Shown here in pieces: positions 1 through 12,500 of a DNA stretch of 64,000 nucleotides. The notes under the pieces were generated by a model. It was not told the DNA's origin. It searched no databases and worked only from the letters and a program-made list of their open reading frames with translations. A program made the position numbers and the translations under genes. Position 1 is the stretch's first letter, and every line of letters begins with the position of its first letter. Source of the DNA: Ricinus communis (lineage: Eukaryota > Streptophyta > Magnoliopsida > Malpighiales > Euphorbiaceae); NCBI RefSeq assembly GCF_019578655.1, contig NC_063260.1, positions 22,778,888 through 22,842,887 of the forward strand, given 5' to 3'.

Positions 1-1
1 A

Positions 2-169
2 TTATCAATCATAGATGGTGATACAGAAAGAGAAGACGGCGGCCAAGTGCAGTTTCCGGTGGTTTTTGTTGGAGGAAAGCTGTTTGGTGGATTAGAAAGA
101 GTGATGGCTACTCATATTTCTGGTGAGTTAGTGCCCATCCTGAAAGATGCTGGAGCTTTGTGGCTATGA
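2..169 (+). CDS. GRXC9: CC-type glutaredoxin, C-terminal part (GRXC9/ROXY19-like)
   Basis: This is the last 55 codons of a glutaredoxin, cut by the window start. The frame reads through [20 protein letters not shown] and ends in the GALWL tail just before TGA at 167-169. The V-F-V-G-G-K block is the glutathione-binding part of the thioredoxin fold. The ALWL ending is typical of land-plant CC-type (ROXY) glutaredoxins that bind TGA bZIP factors. The wording around [20 protein letters not shown] is closest, from memory, to Arabidopsis GRX480/GRXC9, a nuclear or cytosolic regulator in salicylate-jasmonate crosstalk. The CCxC active site lies upstream of the window, so I cannot confirm it. Most such genes have a single exon, and no intron is seen here. 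Confidence 0.9.
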   Translation, partial: LSIIDGDTEREDGGQVQFPVVFVGGKLFGGLERVMATHISGELVPILKDAGALWL

Positions 170-3100
170 CTCGTCTTTTTTCTTTTATTTATTTTTTTCT
201 CAAATCTTAATTCTCTTAGTTTCAATTGTTGTTTTGTTGGGTTCTTCCGCTCAAGAAAATCCAGAGAGGAATATATAATATATATATACAGGAACTTCGC
301 TTCTTTTTCTTGATTTACTCACCTAGGTTAATTTATGAAATTAAGGATCTTGATGAGCTACAGAACATCTAATTTTACTTTTGATCTTGATGTATGTTAT
401 AAAAAATTCGGGGAAAAAACTAGAATGTTTTCTTTAACCATTTTTATTCTAATGCAAACGGGTGTATCTAATTAATCCATAGATATGTGCAATTAAAATG
501 CTGGTGCTAAGCCAATTCCTTGGAAATAAATATGCGAATTATTTTAGGTGGTTTTAATTTCTCCTCTCCAATATCGAAGAAAGACAAGTCCAAGAACATG
601 TTTTTTCTTAAAGGCCTAAAAGAAAACTGCCGACCACAGTTATGGGGGGGATGAAGCATGTTTTAAATTCGGATGTTTCTATTGTGAAGGCTGATAACCA
701 GAGCAATCGTATGGGTTCCACGCGCTTATGTCCAATCTAAATTCAAATAAGAGTTATTCGGTAATTGACAATGAAGCAAATTATCATTCAGAATAACCTC
801 GATTTTTTAAGATCTGTGCTCATGAGGTCACAACCAAGTTAATATTGTTGAATAGTAATTATATGTGTTAAATGTTAATAATCTGGAGAAATAAGACGGA
901 CAAAAGAAATGGTCAACCAAACTACAGTGTTGTTGAATAATAAGGCTAAAGAGATATATATAGCCAAGTTGGTTGAGCAAGTCAGAAAATTCTAGTGATA
1001 ATTTTACGTGTAGTGTAGTTAGATCATGATGATGATGTAAGTATGGGACAGCCCACGTTGCCAAGACCCCAAATTGTTTTTTTATTAAATTAAATTTAAA
1101 AAGAAAAAAGAAAGAAGATATGGTATATAGAGATTATTGTCTTGACATTTGGCCACCATTACATACATAATCCCAATCCCAATTGTTCCCAGTTTCCACT
1201 ATCTTAATAAGGTCAACTTGTTTTTTGTCGTCCACCCATTTCATGCTTTCATTTCTTTTCATTGTTGCTTAAATATTCAATAAGAGCCTTCAAATTTTAT
1301 TTAGTCACTCAATTACGGATTTGGTATCCTTCGTAACTTTTAAGAATATAATGTTGTAATCATATTAAGTAAACATGACATCAATTAAGCCTTTTTTTTT
1401 TCATTTTTTTTTAAATATTTGAATTTTTAGCCAAATGTATGGTTTTACCTCTAAATTATTAATTTTACTATTAAAATACGGTTCAGCTTAATATTTTCTT
1501 ATTAAAATTCAGTTTTGTTTAAATATATATATAACTGTAATCAGAACTATAAATATAAATCATTCATTCAACACGTTCGAATAAATAAATAATTTATCAT
1601 TCCTCCAGCTTTTAATTAATTTGATAATTGGAGTAAATATTATACATAAAATCTGATATTTTATTTAATTTTCTTTGTTGTCATCTATATTAATTTCTTT
1701 AAACAGTTATCATCAATTTAACCTCAAACTTAACTTTTTTTATTTATGACATTTTTAATTTCTATTTGTTTTTACTTTTTTATCTGTTTAATTTCATCGA
1801 TCAAAAGAAAATCTCTTAGCTTTTCTTCATCTTTTAACATCACATGAGTAGTTTATATTTTATTAAATATATTATAAGACATTTAAATAAATAATATACA
1901 GCAGTAAAAATAATTTAAAATGAGAATAAAAATATATTATAAATTAAATAAAAAATTGAGGAATATTGGAGACCAAGATTGACAAGTGGAATTATGTGTT
2001 AAAAGATTTGAATTTCACAAGATCGTGATAAGAGATATAACATGCCTTATCCGGTCAGAAACACCCACAAGATATCACTTGTCCCCTTCCTGCGTGCTGC
2101 CAGAAAATGGAAAACCTTAAACGAAAGATTACAATTCATAAACACGTGTGTTAATCATGTTCAACTTCTCCTAACCCAATATCTTTCCATAAATTAACTT
2201 GCTATCATTTGGAGTTCAATTATTAGAGAAGAACCGCCCGCGCAATTGACCATTTTGATTCGTCCTCTCAGTTTATTATTATTTAATTTTCAAACAGTAA
2301 AGTTATATGGGACGCGATTGAAAAGATATTCATTTTTCTTTTTCACATCAATCAATTACATTTAAAAATAAAAATATCTAAATATTTCTTATTGACAGAA
2401 AATAAAATCTCTTTCAAGGGACTGGCCTAACCCTTTTTTAGGTTTTAATTAATGAATCTAGCAATCCAAAGCAAACTTTCTACCTACATTTGTTAATTAT
2501 GCAAAGAAAAGAAGAAATAAAAAGTAGTTAAGTCCAACACTAACTGTGATTGGATTAAAATAGCTGAGTGCTGATGACGCATTTATAGAAACTTTTCTAT
2601 AGTCTTGACCGTTGGTTTTTGTTGGAATGTTTTGCCAACCCCACTCAAAGCAGGCTTAAGTTGCCAACTGAGCCGAAACCTGGAATCCTTCCTGGTCAAG
2701 CTTGGCTCGAATATTTAGAAGAGACACGTAAACATCCAAATTAAATTAGGTTTTGTATTGTAGACTTTTTAGCCTCGTGTTAGTGTTCAATTCTACCCAT
2801 GCAGATTTGATTCTGAATTATTTAATATCTTGGAAGATATAATATTTATATATATGATAAATTATTTAAGATCAAAGGAAATAAATAATGATTATGACTC
2901 TTAACTCCTAACTCAGGAACTGGAAACCATGACTTTTTAGGTTTGGGCTATGAAAGACGACTTGGGACAATTCATTTTAATACGTAAATCTTACTCTAGT
3001 TAAATTCTTTCTACCTGCAAATAAGCTTTTATTTTTCAAGCATGCACATCTTCATACTTCTAATGCTCTTAAATCTTTCTCTTTGTTTTAGCTAAATACC

Positions 3101-4082
3101 TGTCAAGGCCCCTCTGCTGCTCAACATCAAATACAGGCGGGTCGAATGAAAAAAGCTTGGCCTTTTTCTATCACCTTGCCTGGGATCATAAATTGAAGGA
3201 TTCTTCTATTTAACCCCGAAAATTTCTTATTTTACCGTTGCGATGCTTGTCTTCACATATCCTTATCATCTAATTCTTGTTATTTATTTTTTGAACTCAA
3301 GATCTATCAAGATTTATAGATTATTATTTTGATTAAAATCAAATCGGTAAATACAATTTAATAAATTTTTAATATTTAATAGCAAAATAATTATTTTTAA
3401 ATTTCTTTAATTTTTTTAAAATTTTAAAATTTTATTAATGTATGATATAAAAATTATTTATTAATTATTTTTAAAATAATATAAATTAATATATCAATAT
3501 AATTGATATTACTGTTTTTGGAATTAAAAATTTATTATATAATTAAAAATTAGTTTATTATTTAATATAATATTAAAAATATAATTAAATATGCTATTTT
3601 TTAGGATAAAATTAATATTATTATCTGATTAGGAAATAATTTATTAGTTGATATAATATTAAAATATATTTAATGTAGTATTTCTTAAAATTAGAGTATG
3701 TGTTTAATTAGGAATGTAACTTAATTAATAAATGAATAAAAAAAATTATAAAATTACATATAAGCTTAAATTCTATATGTCAAAAATAGTAAACATGTCA
3801 AAAAAAAATTCTACATGTTAAAAATTAAATATTTACGTCAAAAAAACTTTAGGTCTCAGAAATTTATATATATAGATTGGAAGAATTCAAACTTTGTAAA
3901 TTTATAATCTTCTCAACTCTATAAAATTCACTCACCATATTAGGAGTCATAACTTTAATCTATACTAATATTTTAGGATATACAAATTCTAATTCTTGAT
4001 TTCATGATCTCCACGTCAAATACAATTACTCAAGGAAATCAACCTGCTGATTGCTTGCCTAATTAACAAACTCAGTTGTTAA
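170..4082. other. AT-rich intergenic spacer
   Basis: The glutaredoxin 3' UTR probably occupies the first 200-300 bases. After that the sequence is low-complexity AT-rich DNA with short TA tracts and no reading frame showing a recognisable domain. The open frame near 828-1064 has the composition of chance sequence. Bases 3330-3900 are extremely AT-rich. Confidence 0.7.
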
Positions 4083-5075
4083 AAAAATATCATATGGATT
4101 GATCATAATTGTTCACTAAATGGATTCAACAGTAAAGACCGATTATATGATGCTCGAGTACAGGCCTCTTCATGGTACCCATCGGCTGCACAAACCAATG
4201 AGATCAACGAGAGTAAGTGAGTCACTTACTGTAAGTCTTGCTGCTGTTTTACTATAAGAACAAATGCTGACAAACACATATGAATCGTTGATCGAAAGAG
4301 AATAGATACTAAAAAGAACATCATTTGTAAATAGAAATGTTGTTTCTATGTAAAATGAAACTAAGGTCTTGTTTAACTATCATCAGTAAGGTAAGAAAAG
4401 TACCGGAAGGGGCACAATTAATACAATACAAATTCTGGTTTGATTCTAAGAAAATATCTGATTGGCTGCTATCCATCAATAATATTTTGAATGACTATGT
4501 CACTGAACAAAAGGTCCATCGTCTAATCTGAAAGGTCCATATTATTTCTGCTACATTCACCTTCAAGCTTTTCCCAGGTTTGTAGTACTTCTCAAAGGAA
4601 TGATAGGACATTAGAAAATTCAATATCATTGCGATACTTCAGTAGACTACCTTCTAATTATATTCCATTTCCAGCTGCAGAATTCGCCAAAAAAAGCAGC
4701 ACTATGAAACAGAGACAGGAAACTTATGACGGCAAATCTGGGAACTCTCCTCCATTTTTTCTGGGGTGCTTACAAGGGCAACAAAAAATAAAACGAAAAG
4801 GAACAGAACACTTGGACAATATGACTCTGATCTTCAAACTTATCTTAGTCCTCTGTAAACTGACGAGGCAGGCGGACAAGCAGAGTATCAAGAGGGATCC
4901 CCTAGAAACTCATTTTCATCTCTGAAATCTGATTCTCAACCATCATTTGATCGCTCGTTAAAAGAGGCACCTGAGTCCATCAAGAATGTACTATCAATTG
5001 GAGGTTTTGTGCCAGTACCTCTGAAGAAGAAGCTGTATGCATCATACTCCCCTTCAAATTATGCAGAGCATTTTT
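4083..5075 (+). pseudogene. Decayed remnant of an unrecognised protein-coding gene
   Basis: Two stretches look coding but are broken. The first is open at 4083-4220, includes RLYDARVQASSWYPSAAQTN, and contains a good splice donor (A|GTAAGT at 4212/4213). The second, about 4742-5138, reads QYDSDLQTYLSPL, meets a TAA at 4856-4858, and continues in the same frame with serine-rich text and then SIGGFVPVPLKKKLYASYSP. Their composition, with few rare residues and balanced charged and Ser/Pro content, differs from the surrounding AT-rich spacer. Other stops and frame changes occur upstream of 4740. I do not recognise the family. It could be the 3' exons of a gene moved here by a transposon or left from an old duplication. 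It could also be a live gene whose exon edges I misplaced, but the TAA inside the long frame argues against that. Confidence 0.35.
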
Positions 5076-5426
5076 CAAGTTGCTTCTCCTGCTATTTCAC
5101 CATCATATCCCCGGAGCTTCTCAGGTATTTCATGTACTAAAAATATTCCAAGTCCCATGACATCTCCATGCCCCTGCACAGGCAATATAGGGCATACTTG
5201 TTTGTGTAATTGCCTTCATATAATTATGTTATATAATTGACATTCATTTACTGCTAACTAAAAAAGAAAAAAGAGTGGTTCTATAACGGAAGCGCATCAT
5301 TTTTATATTTCGACAAATTATATCTCCAGAAACAAAAACCTGACAAGTTGCCAAATTGGTCCTAAGTGAACTTCTCCTTCATTAAGCAGGGGTGAATATT
5401 TTATTACGCATAAAATATTGTTTACA

Positions 5427-5745
5427 CAAGCTAAGGACTTTGAATTTTTTGATAATAGTCAATTAGCCATTTGATTTTTTTTTTTTTTATTCTTATAGCC
5501 ATTTGAACTAGTTCTTTTGGACCACATAAATCATATTTTACCGATTTGTACATGCATGTGTATCCACAAAAATAAAGACTAATAGAAGTAAATTAGTATA
5601 ACATATATATTCAAGACCTCTTTGAACTTTTTGAGAATAGTTATTTGGCCATTTAAATTTTTGTTTGATGTTTATAGCCATTTGAAATAATTTTTTTGGA
5701 CTACATAATTTTTATTTTATGTTACTGAAGACGTGTGTAATATAA
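5427..5745 (+). repeat. Imperfect direct duplication, period about 190 bp
   Basis: The segment from about 5427 (ending in a T-rich tract and the words tagccatttgaa and ggaccacataa) is repeated from about 5618 with the same order of words (tagccatttgaaataa, ggactacataa, then acgtgtgtaa versus gcatgtgta). The copies are diverged and have small indels. They contain no open frame. This looks like an old local duplication in spacer DNA. Confidence 0.5.
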
Positions 5746-7310
5746 ACGCTCTGGCATAAAATTGACTTATACATGTATTAAAAAAATATTAAAAAATAAG
5801 TTAGAATAATAAAGTAATACTTTTAAAATCCCAAATTTAAAAATTTAAAAATTTAAAGTTTATTTCTCATCAACAATAAACTGAGGGGGTATTTAGGCCT
5901 GAGATTTATGTGGTGCGAGCTTGGCTTATGAAATGGAAGGTGTGATTCAAGCTGGATTCATTGTCCAAAACAAATAAAAGAAAAGCTAAGCTGGATTCTT
6001 ACAAAGGGTGAGAAATATTGAAACTGAAAAGGATTTAAGCTGGAGAATGGATAATGGGTCATGGGCTTGGGCTCTTTTCTTAATATTGGTGTTAATTTCA
6101 AATGATAATCCTATAGTGATAAGATTTTGATGCACACTGGCAGTGGCATGAGCATGGCCAATCTACACACACACGAAAATAGTGTTTTACACAAAATCTT
6201 TCTTTTTTATTTGGCAACTTATATATATTTTAATATTAATTTTCTAAATTGTGAGAATTTTAGTTGTTTTAGAATATGAAAGTACATGCACTAATAATTT
6301 ATTAAATTATTAAATTACATTTAAAGTACAACCTCTTATTTATTATAAGAAATTTAAAATATTAAAATCAATATATTTTTTTACCATTAATTCTCATAAA
6401 AAACATTTTATAACATTACTTTTTATATTTTATAGGGAAAATCATATAATTTTTAAATTTATATTCTTAGTACATAAATTAATTTTTATAAATAATTTAT
6501 AAGGTATATCATATGTGATATATATTTAATGAATATGTATTTTGTTCAATAAAAATATCATAAAGACTTATTATAAAATATTTATTTTTATTTAAAAATC
6601 AGAATTTAATTATATAATCATCTAATACGTTAATATTTTTACTATATATTTTAATATAAGCATTATTTATTATTTATTTAATAATGTTATTTTTATTTTT
6701 AAGAGAGTATTATATTACATGTTCATTGTAGATGTCTCATTTGGCACATATACTGCTTGACATAAAGTATTAATATAAACCTTAGCTATTATTTATGAGT
6801 CAGTTACAAAAATTTTCATTATACAAACAATCAATTATACTTTTAATAACTTTTAATTAATACCATAATATGCTATAAATTTTGGTAAGAAAATAACAAC
6901 TCATCGTCTTAAGTGCTGCTTTTAGAACAGCTATTTTTTTTTTTTATATTAGTAGAAGTTTTTTTCCTTTCATCTCTCTTTTTTTAAAATTTTTATACAT
7001 TCTATACCACTTGTTTTTACTTCATCTTGATCGTTTTTTTTTTTTCTAAGTTATTAGTAAAGAACTATCTATTCTCACTTTGAAAATGAAGTTACTTGTG
7101 TAATAAGAATATGCGAAGGTTATTTCAAAATTTTATTATTTTTTATACTCACTTTTAATATTCTATTTTCCAATTACTGGTATATGATAATAGTGCAATC
7201 TTTTATTTTCTAAACGAAGCAATACTGCGTGAAGATAACATATGAGTCCTGAACCTTTTTTTTCTTGTAGAATAAGTAATTTTTTTTTTCAATTATTTAT
7301 TTTTTTGTTA
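5746..7310. other. AT-rich intergenic spacer
   Basis: This is spacer DNA with long T and A runs. A slightly GC-richer patch at 5880-6180 has no open frame worth naming. I see no gene, RNA or clear repeat boundary. Confidence 0.6.
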
Positions 7311-7741
7311 TATTTATGTATATATGAAAGCAATATTTTATCTTTGCGCTTTTTGTCTCCTCACTTAAATTTTTTTGTTATGAATTTTAAGGCATTTCTT
7401 TGAATTATAGTAAGTTCTTAGTCTTAACTTTTATAAAAGAACAATTTTTTTTTCTTTCATCTTTAAAACCATATTAACTGTCAATTAATATTAATATAAA
7501 TATTCTCATATCCTCTATTAATTATATATGTTATTAGCAGTCCTTAATTTTATATTATGCTAATTTTGTGTCTCATGATCTTCCTTGGACTAATTTTGTG
7601 TCTGATAATCTCTCTTTTGATAATTGAAAAGTTATTATTTATCACCATAACCATTTTAATATAGATTTTATAGTTTCCATCTCCATCTTCATTTTCAATT
7701 TTATCTTTATCTCCATCTTCAAATAAAATTAAAGAGCAAGT
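7311..7741 (+). mobile_element. Truncated Helitron copy
   Basis: This segment is an imperfect copy of the first 400 bases of the Helitron that starts at 7769. It shares tatatgaaagc, the ttaaggcatttcttt word, the tttcatctttaaaaccatat word, tatgctaattttgtgtct and tctccatcttcaaata, all in the same order. It has lost a recognisable 5' TC terminus and stops before any hairpin/CTRRT end. It is therefore a partial copy, either from a tandem insertion or from a larger array. Confidence 0.6.
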
Positions 7742-7768
7742 GATGGAGGAGAACACAATAAATCTGTA

Positions 7769-8764
7769 TCTATATATATATGAAAGCTAGGCTTTATCTC
7801 TCCTCACTTGAGATATTTTTATGATCTTTAAGGCATTTCTTTAGATTGCAGTGAGTTTTTTAGTTTTAACTTTTATGAAAAAACTATTTTTATTTTTTTC
7901 TTTCATCTTTAAAACCATATTAATTGCCAATTAACATTAATTTAACTATATTCATCTCCTCTATTAATTATATATATTATTAACAACCCTTAATTTTCAT
8001 ATTATGCTAATTTTGTGTCTTATGATCTTTCTTTTGATAATTGAAAAGTCATTATTTATCACCACAACTATTCTAATGTAAATCACCACTTTGTCATTCA
8101 TATATTCTATATTTTTCATCTCTATCTTCATTACCAATTTTATTTTTATCTCCATCTTCAAATAAGATTAACCAGAATGCAAGAAATATAACTTTTGGAA
8201 TAGCATTACAATAATTTGTAACCTTATTTTTAAAAACTCCTGAAAGGTAAGCTTAAAAAAGTTATTTTAATTTGTTAAGAAGTCTTATAATTATGTACTA
8301 TTCAGGTTAGTATTTTTTATTTTTTTGCTTGATTAAAAGTTTAATTATATCAAGATGAATATCTTTTGTATATCATAAAAATTAATTAATATTATAGTTG
8401 AACAATCTCATTATTAAATATTTGTTTATTTTAAGATTGATCTCTTATTTTTATGTTATTTTAAGATTGATCTCTTTTTTTTTCTTATTTTAAATTTAAT
8501 TCTTTATCTATGTAATGTTTACGATTAAATTTAATAATAGTTCATATGCATCGAAGCAAAATAAAAATTGCTGCCATTTTATATGTTTTGTAATAGTACC
8601 ATTTTTAATTCTGTATTCAGCTATATTTTTAGTTTTTTAATTCTTTTAATTGACAATCATCTATAATTATAATAAAAAATTTAATTAAGTACAAAACATA
8701 ATAATTGATTCTTATGTAAGTTGTTATATAATAATCCGCCCTATGGGCGTGCACAAAAACTAGT
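7769..8764 (+). mobile_element. Non-autonomous Helitron, complete ends
   Basis: The 996-bp element has the terminal signals of Helitrons. The 5' end is TC (TCTATATATATATGAAAGC). Near the 3' end a GC-rich hairpin (cgccc-tat-gggcg, 8737-8749) in otherwise AT-rich DNA is followed ten bases later by CTAGT (8760-8764), matching CTRRT. The flanking bases are A at 7768 and T at 8765, the A|T insertion site Helitrons use without target duplication. There is no terminal inverted repeat and no Rep/helicase frame, so it would need an autonomous partner. The interior is AT-rich and non-coding. Confidence 0.85.
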
Positions 8765-9562
8765 TAGGATGTAAATTATTACTCGTTTCGGTTAAGGCTA
8801 GTGTAATTTTGAATGTAAAAAGTGATATAATTTTTATAGAATACGAGTCAACCTTATTGATCCTAATCAATTACCTTAATCTCTAATTCATGTTCATACA
8901 CACCGATTATTATGAAAGTAAATTAAATATTCTACTACTATTATAAAAATACATTTATTAAAATAGATATTTTCATTTTTTAAATATAAAAGGATGCATA
9001 ATTTACATTGTTTATTTTATTTAACATAATTATTTTTTATTCTAATCACTATAATGGATGATCTATTAAACACACTCCATCACTTTTCTTACAGATTGCC
9101 ACACTAAAATTTAAAAAAGAAATTTAATCACTCAATTGTAATGTTTTACACACGCTAACATTCTAATTATCCCTTCGGGTCCTTTACACATTTACAACCG
9201 GAGCTCCAATTGGCATCTTTTATTCCTTCATAAATGACAAAATCATCCCTTTGTGTTCCAGGACTGCGCCCGTCTTGCTAAACACCTCTACTGTAATTTC
9301 ACTTCTTATCAGAAACTCTATAGAGAATAATAGAATCACGTACTCTTTCACCAAAAGGCCTCTGCATCGCTTCTCTTTCCCTCTCCAATTTTAAACCCGA
9401 CTGCGAAGGAAAAGAAAAGCAAATCAACGAACGAAAAAGAAAAGAAAAAAAGAAAAAGAATAATAGCAGAAGTAGAAAGCGTAAAACAAAATAGTCACAG
9501 AATCACCACCGTTGCCGCCCACTAGCACCACCGCCACTACCACCACAATCACTAGCAACAGG
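8765..9562. other. Spacer, then promoter and 5' UTR of the GBP-family gene
   Basis: About 8765-9170 is plain AT-rich spacer. From about 9170 the composition changes to moderate GC with pyrimidine-rich then purine-rich tracts; 9400-9480 is almost all A/G. This is typical of a plant leader upstream of the ATG at 9563. I could not pick a convincing TATA box. The frame is open upstream of the ATG from at least 9512, but that stretch contains no earlier in-frame ATG. Confidence 0.5.
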
Positions 9563-12500
9563 ATGTTCAAAATCTTCAGAGGTAGAGATACGGCCAGCGA
9601 GTCCTCGCCGGAAACCTCGCCGTATCAATCACCATCCATGTCACAGACTTCGTCGACAGGACCGGCGAGGCCAATTAGACTTGTTTATTGCGACGAGAAA
9701 GGAAAGTTTCGGATGGATCCAGAAGCAGTCGCTACACTCCAGCTTGTTAAAGGGCCAATTGGTGTCGTTTCGGTCTGTGGTCGCGCTCGCCAGGGAAAAA
9801 GCTTCATTTTAAATCAGGTTAATCATATCTTTTTATTTTAAGTATTTATTTTGAAATTACAGAGGAGACAGGTTTGGCTATTTCAAATATTTCAAATGCT
9901 AGGGTTCTTAATTGTAATTTTAGAGAGTGTGGTGTTTTATTTGCTAAATTCACACTCATAGTATTAACTCGTGGTAACTTTTACTCTCGTCGAAACATTT
10001 AAGTTTTTGTTTTTTTTTTTGCTTTGGCTAGATTATATATGATAATTGTTATGCTTAATATTTGTTTCTTTTACATGTATCGCGTGACTGTCGTCATTTT
10101 TATCAATTCATTTTAACTAGGAACTACACTTTGGTTTATGAACTGTATATAGCTTCTAGGAAGAAGTACTGGATTTCAAGTAGCATCAACTCATCGACCA
10201 TGTACAAAAGGACTTTGGTTGTGGAGTGCACCATTGAAGAGAACTGCTCTTGATGGAACTGAGTATAATCTGTTACTTTTAGATACTGAAGGAATAGATG
10301 CATATGATCAAACAGTAAGTTCTTACATCTCATTCCTTGAGATATATGGTGGCTGCTTCTATTTATTTACTTTTAGATACTTATCATTTCAATTGTCTAG
10401 TTATGCATTGTTTTGCTCTTATGCTACTATAATGCCTTTCCTTTCCTTTTTGTTCTTTGGCAGGGAACATACAGCACTCAGATATTTACCTTAGCTGTTC
10501 TGTTATCTAGCATGTTCATTTTCAATCAGGTTGGGCTAACTTATGTTAAGACCTTGGTTTATTGCTTGTTTTCTTCGTGCTAATGTCGCCTTATTTACCA
10601 TGATACACTTTAGCACCAAATTTATTTGCCCTGTTCACATTGTCTCCCTGGCACCGTTTCACTGGATTTCTCATTCATTCACCTGTACTCATGTACTTCT
10701 ATCAGATGGGTGGTATAGATGAATCTTCAATTGATCAACTCTCTCTTGTCACTCAATTAACGAAACATATTCGAGTAAAAGCTTCAGGAGGAAGGACTAC
10801 AGTTTCTGAACTTGGACAATTCTCCCCTATATTTGTTTGGCTTCTAAGGGTATTGGGTTCTGAACATTTCTTTATTTTATTTCCTTCTGTGTCATGATAT
10901 TTTGTTTTTGACATTATGTAAAGTACTTATAGCAGTTGATTTTTCTCTTGTAGGACTTTTATCTAGATTTGGTCGAGGATAATAAGAAAATAACTCCTCG
11001 TGACTATCTAGAAATAGCTTTAAGGCCGGTTCAAGGTAGTGGAGGAGATATAGCTGCGAAAAATGCGGTAAATTTGTCATTTATTTGAGATCTTCTGACA
11101 ACTAATTTGATAATTCTCTCTAATAATTCTTTAAAGTTCTTTTATTTTCTCCCAAGCGGCACACCATGCATTTGCAAGGAACCATCGTTTTGTTAATTGT
11201 GTTATGCTTGATTCTGTTACATATCAAATTTTTAAGCCTCACTTATTTTGATTAGTACCAATATATTCTGAATTCTGTTTTTTCATGCTTAGAGGTTCTA
11301 ATTGTGCATTAAATATGATATATAGATACGGGATTCCATTCGAGCTCTCTTTCCTGATAGAGAATGCTTTGCCCTTGTGAGGCCTGTGCCTGAGGAACGG
11401 GATCTACAGCGAATGGGTCAACTGTCGGTTAGTTATCTACACCTCTTTGCGAGATTACAATCTAGTAATCGGCTTAGTAAACTCGCACAAACAAGTGTAG
11501 TTACTTCTTCCTAGTTTTACATTTCTTAAGTCATTTGTCTTACATGCAGTTGGACAATTTAAGACCAGAATTTAGATCTGGACTGGATGCATTGACAAAG
11601 TTTGTTTTTGAGAGGACGAGGCCTAAGCAAGTTGGGGCTACGATAATGACAGGCCCTGTTCTTGTTGGTATCACAGAATCTTATTTGGAGGCTCTGAATA
11701 ATGGTGCAGTACCCACAATATGCTCCTCATGGCAGGTTGGTTTTCCATTTGAACTCCCTTTGTTATGATGGATTAACATAATGAAAGATCTATTGCACTC
11801 CAAATCATCAATCAAATAATTGATTCTCAATTAACTCGTCGTTTAGTTTAGCAAATAGGTTGAATCAGTATTAGGTACAGCTTTACTAGTAACTTAAAGA
11901 TATTAACTTTGGGTATCTATGTTGATGGTAGAGTCATTGCTATATTGGAAGTACGAAATCCAACAGACATATGAGTTGAAAGTAATGCCACGGGCATCAA
12001 TTACTGAGCTTAAATAAAAATACTCTAGGGGCCAATCGTCCGTTAATCCAAGAAGATATGACAGTAAAAAAGTACTTGAACCAGATCCATTTTCTTATCA
12101 CGGGGAGCGAGAGTAGATTAGGACAGACCAAGTAAGATTAAGATTCTAGTGACTGGTTATTTTAAATTGTAGGGAAGCTGTAAACCTGTAATCACCATTA
12201 CAATGCCAGCTAATCTCTTTGCAAAATCTTTTAGAACCAAGTAAAATGTGTGAAGGATTGTGGATGAAAAGTTGAGGTGTGTGAGAGAAGATAAACTTCC
12301 TATCCTGTTTCGGAATTTACCAACTTTAGAATTTAAGATTTGAAATCTATATTTCCATTCAGAGCTGTGAAGCTTAACCGAGCATCTTTTCATCTAATGT
12401 TGTTATTCTTATACTCATCTTACAGATCTTGTCCATATAAGTTACTTGCTTTCGCATTTTTTTTCTACGCTATTCTTTTCTCCTTTGAAGAACAATTACT

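Noticed and set aside
9512..9562. Upstream start for the GBPL gene in a Thr-rich stretch
   Set aside because: That frame begins with TTG and has no ATG before 9563; the repeat-like Thr codons are leader sequence.
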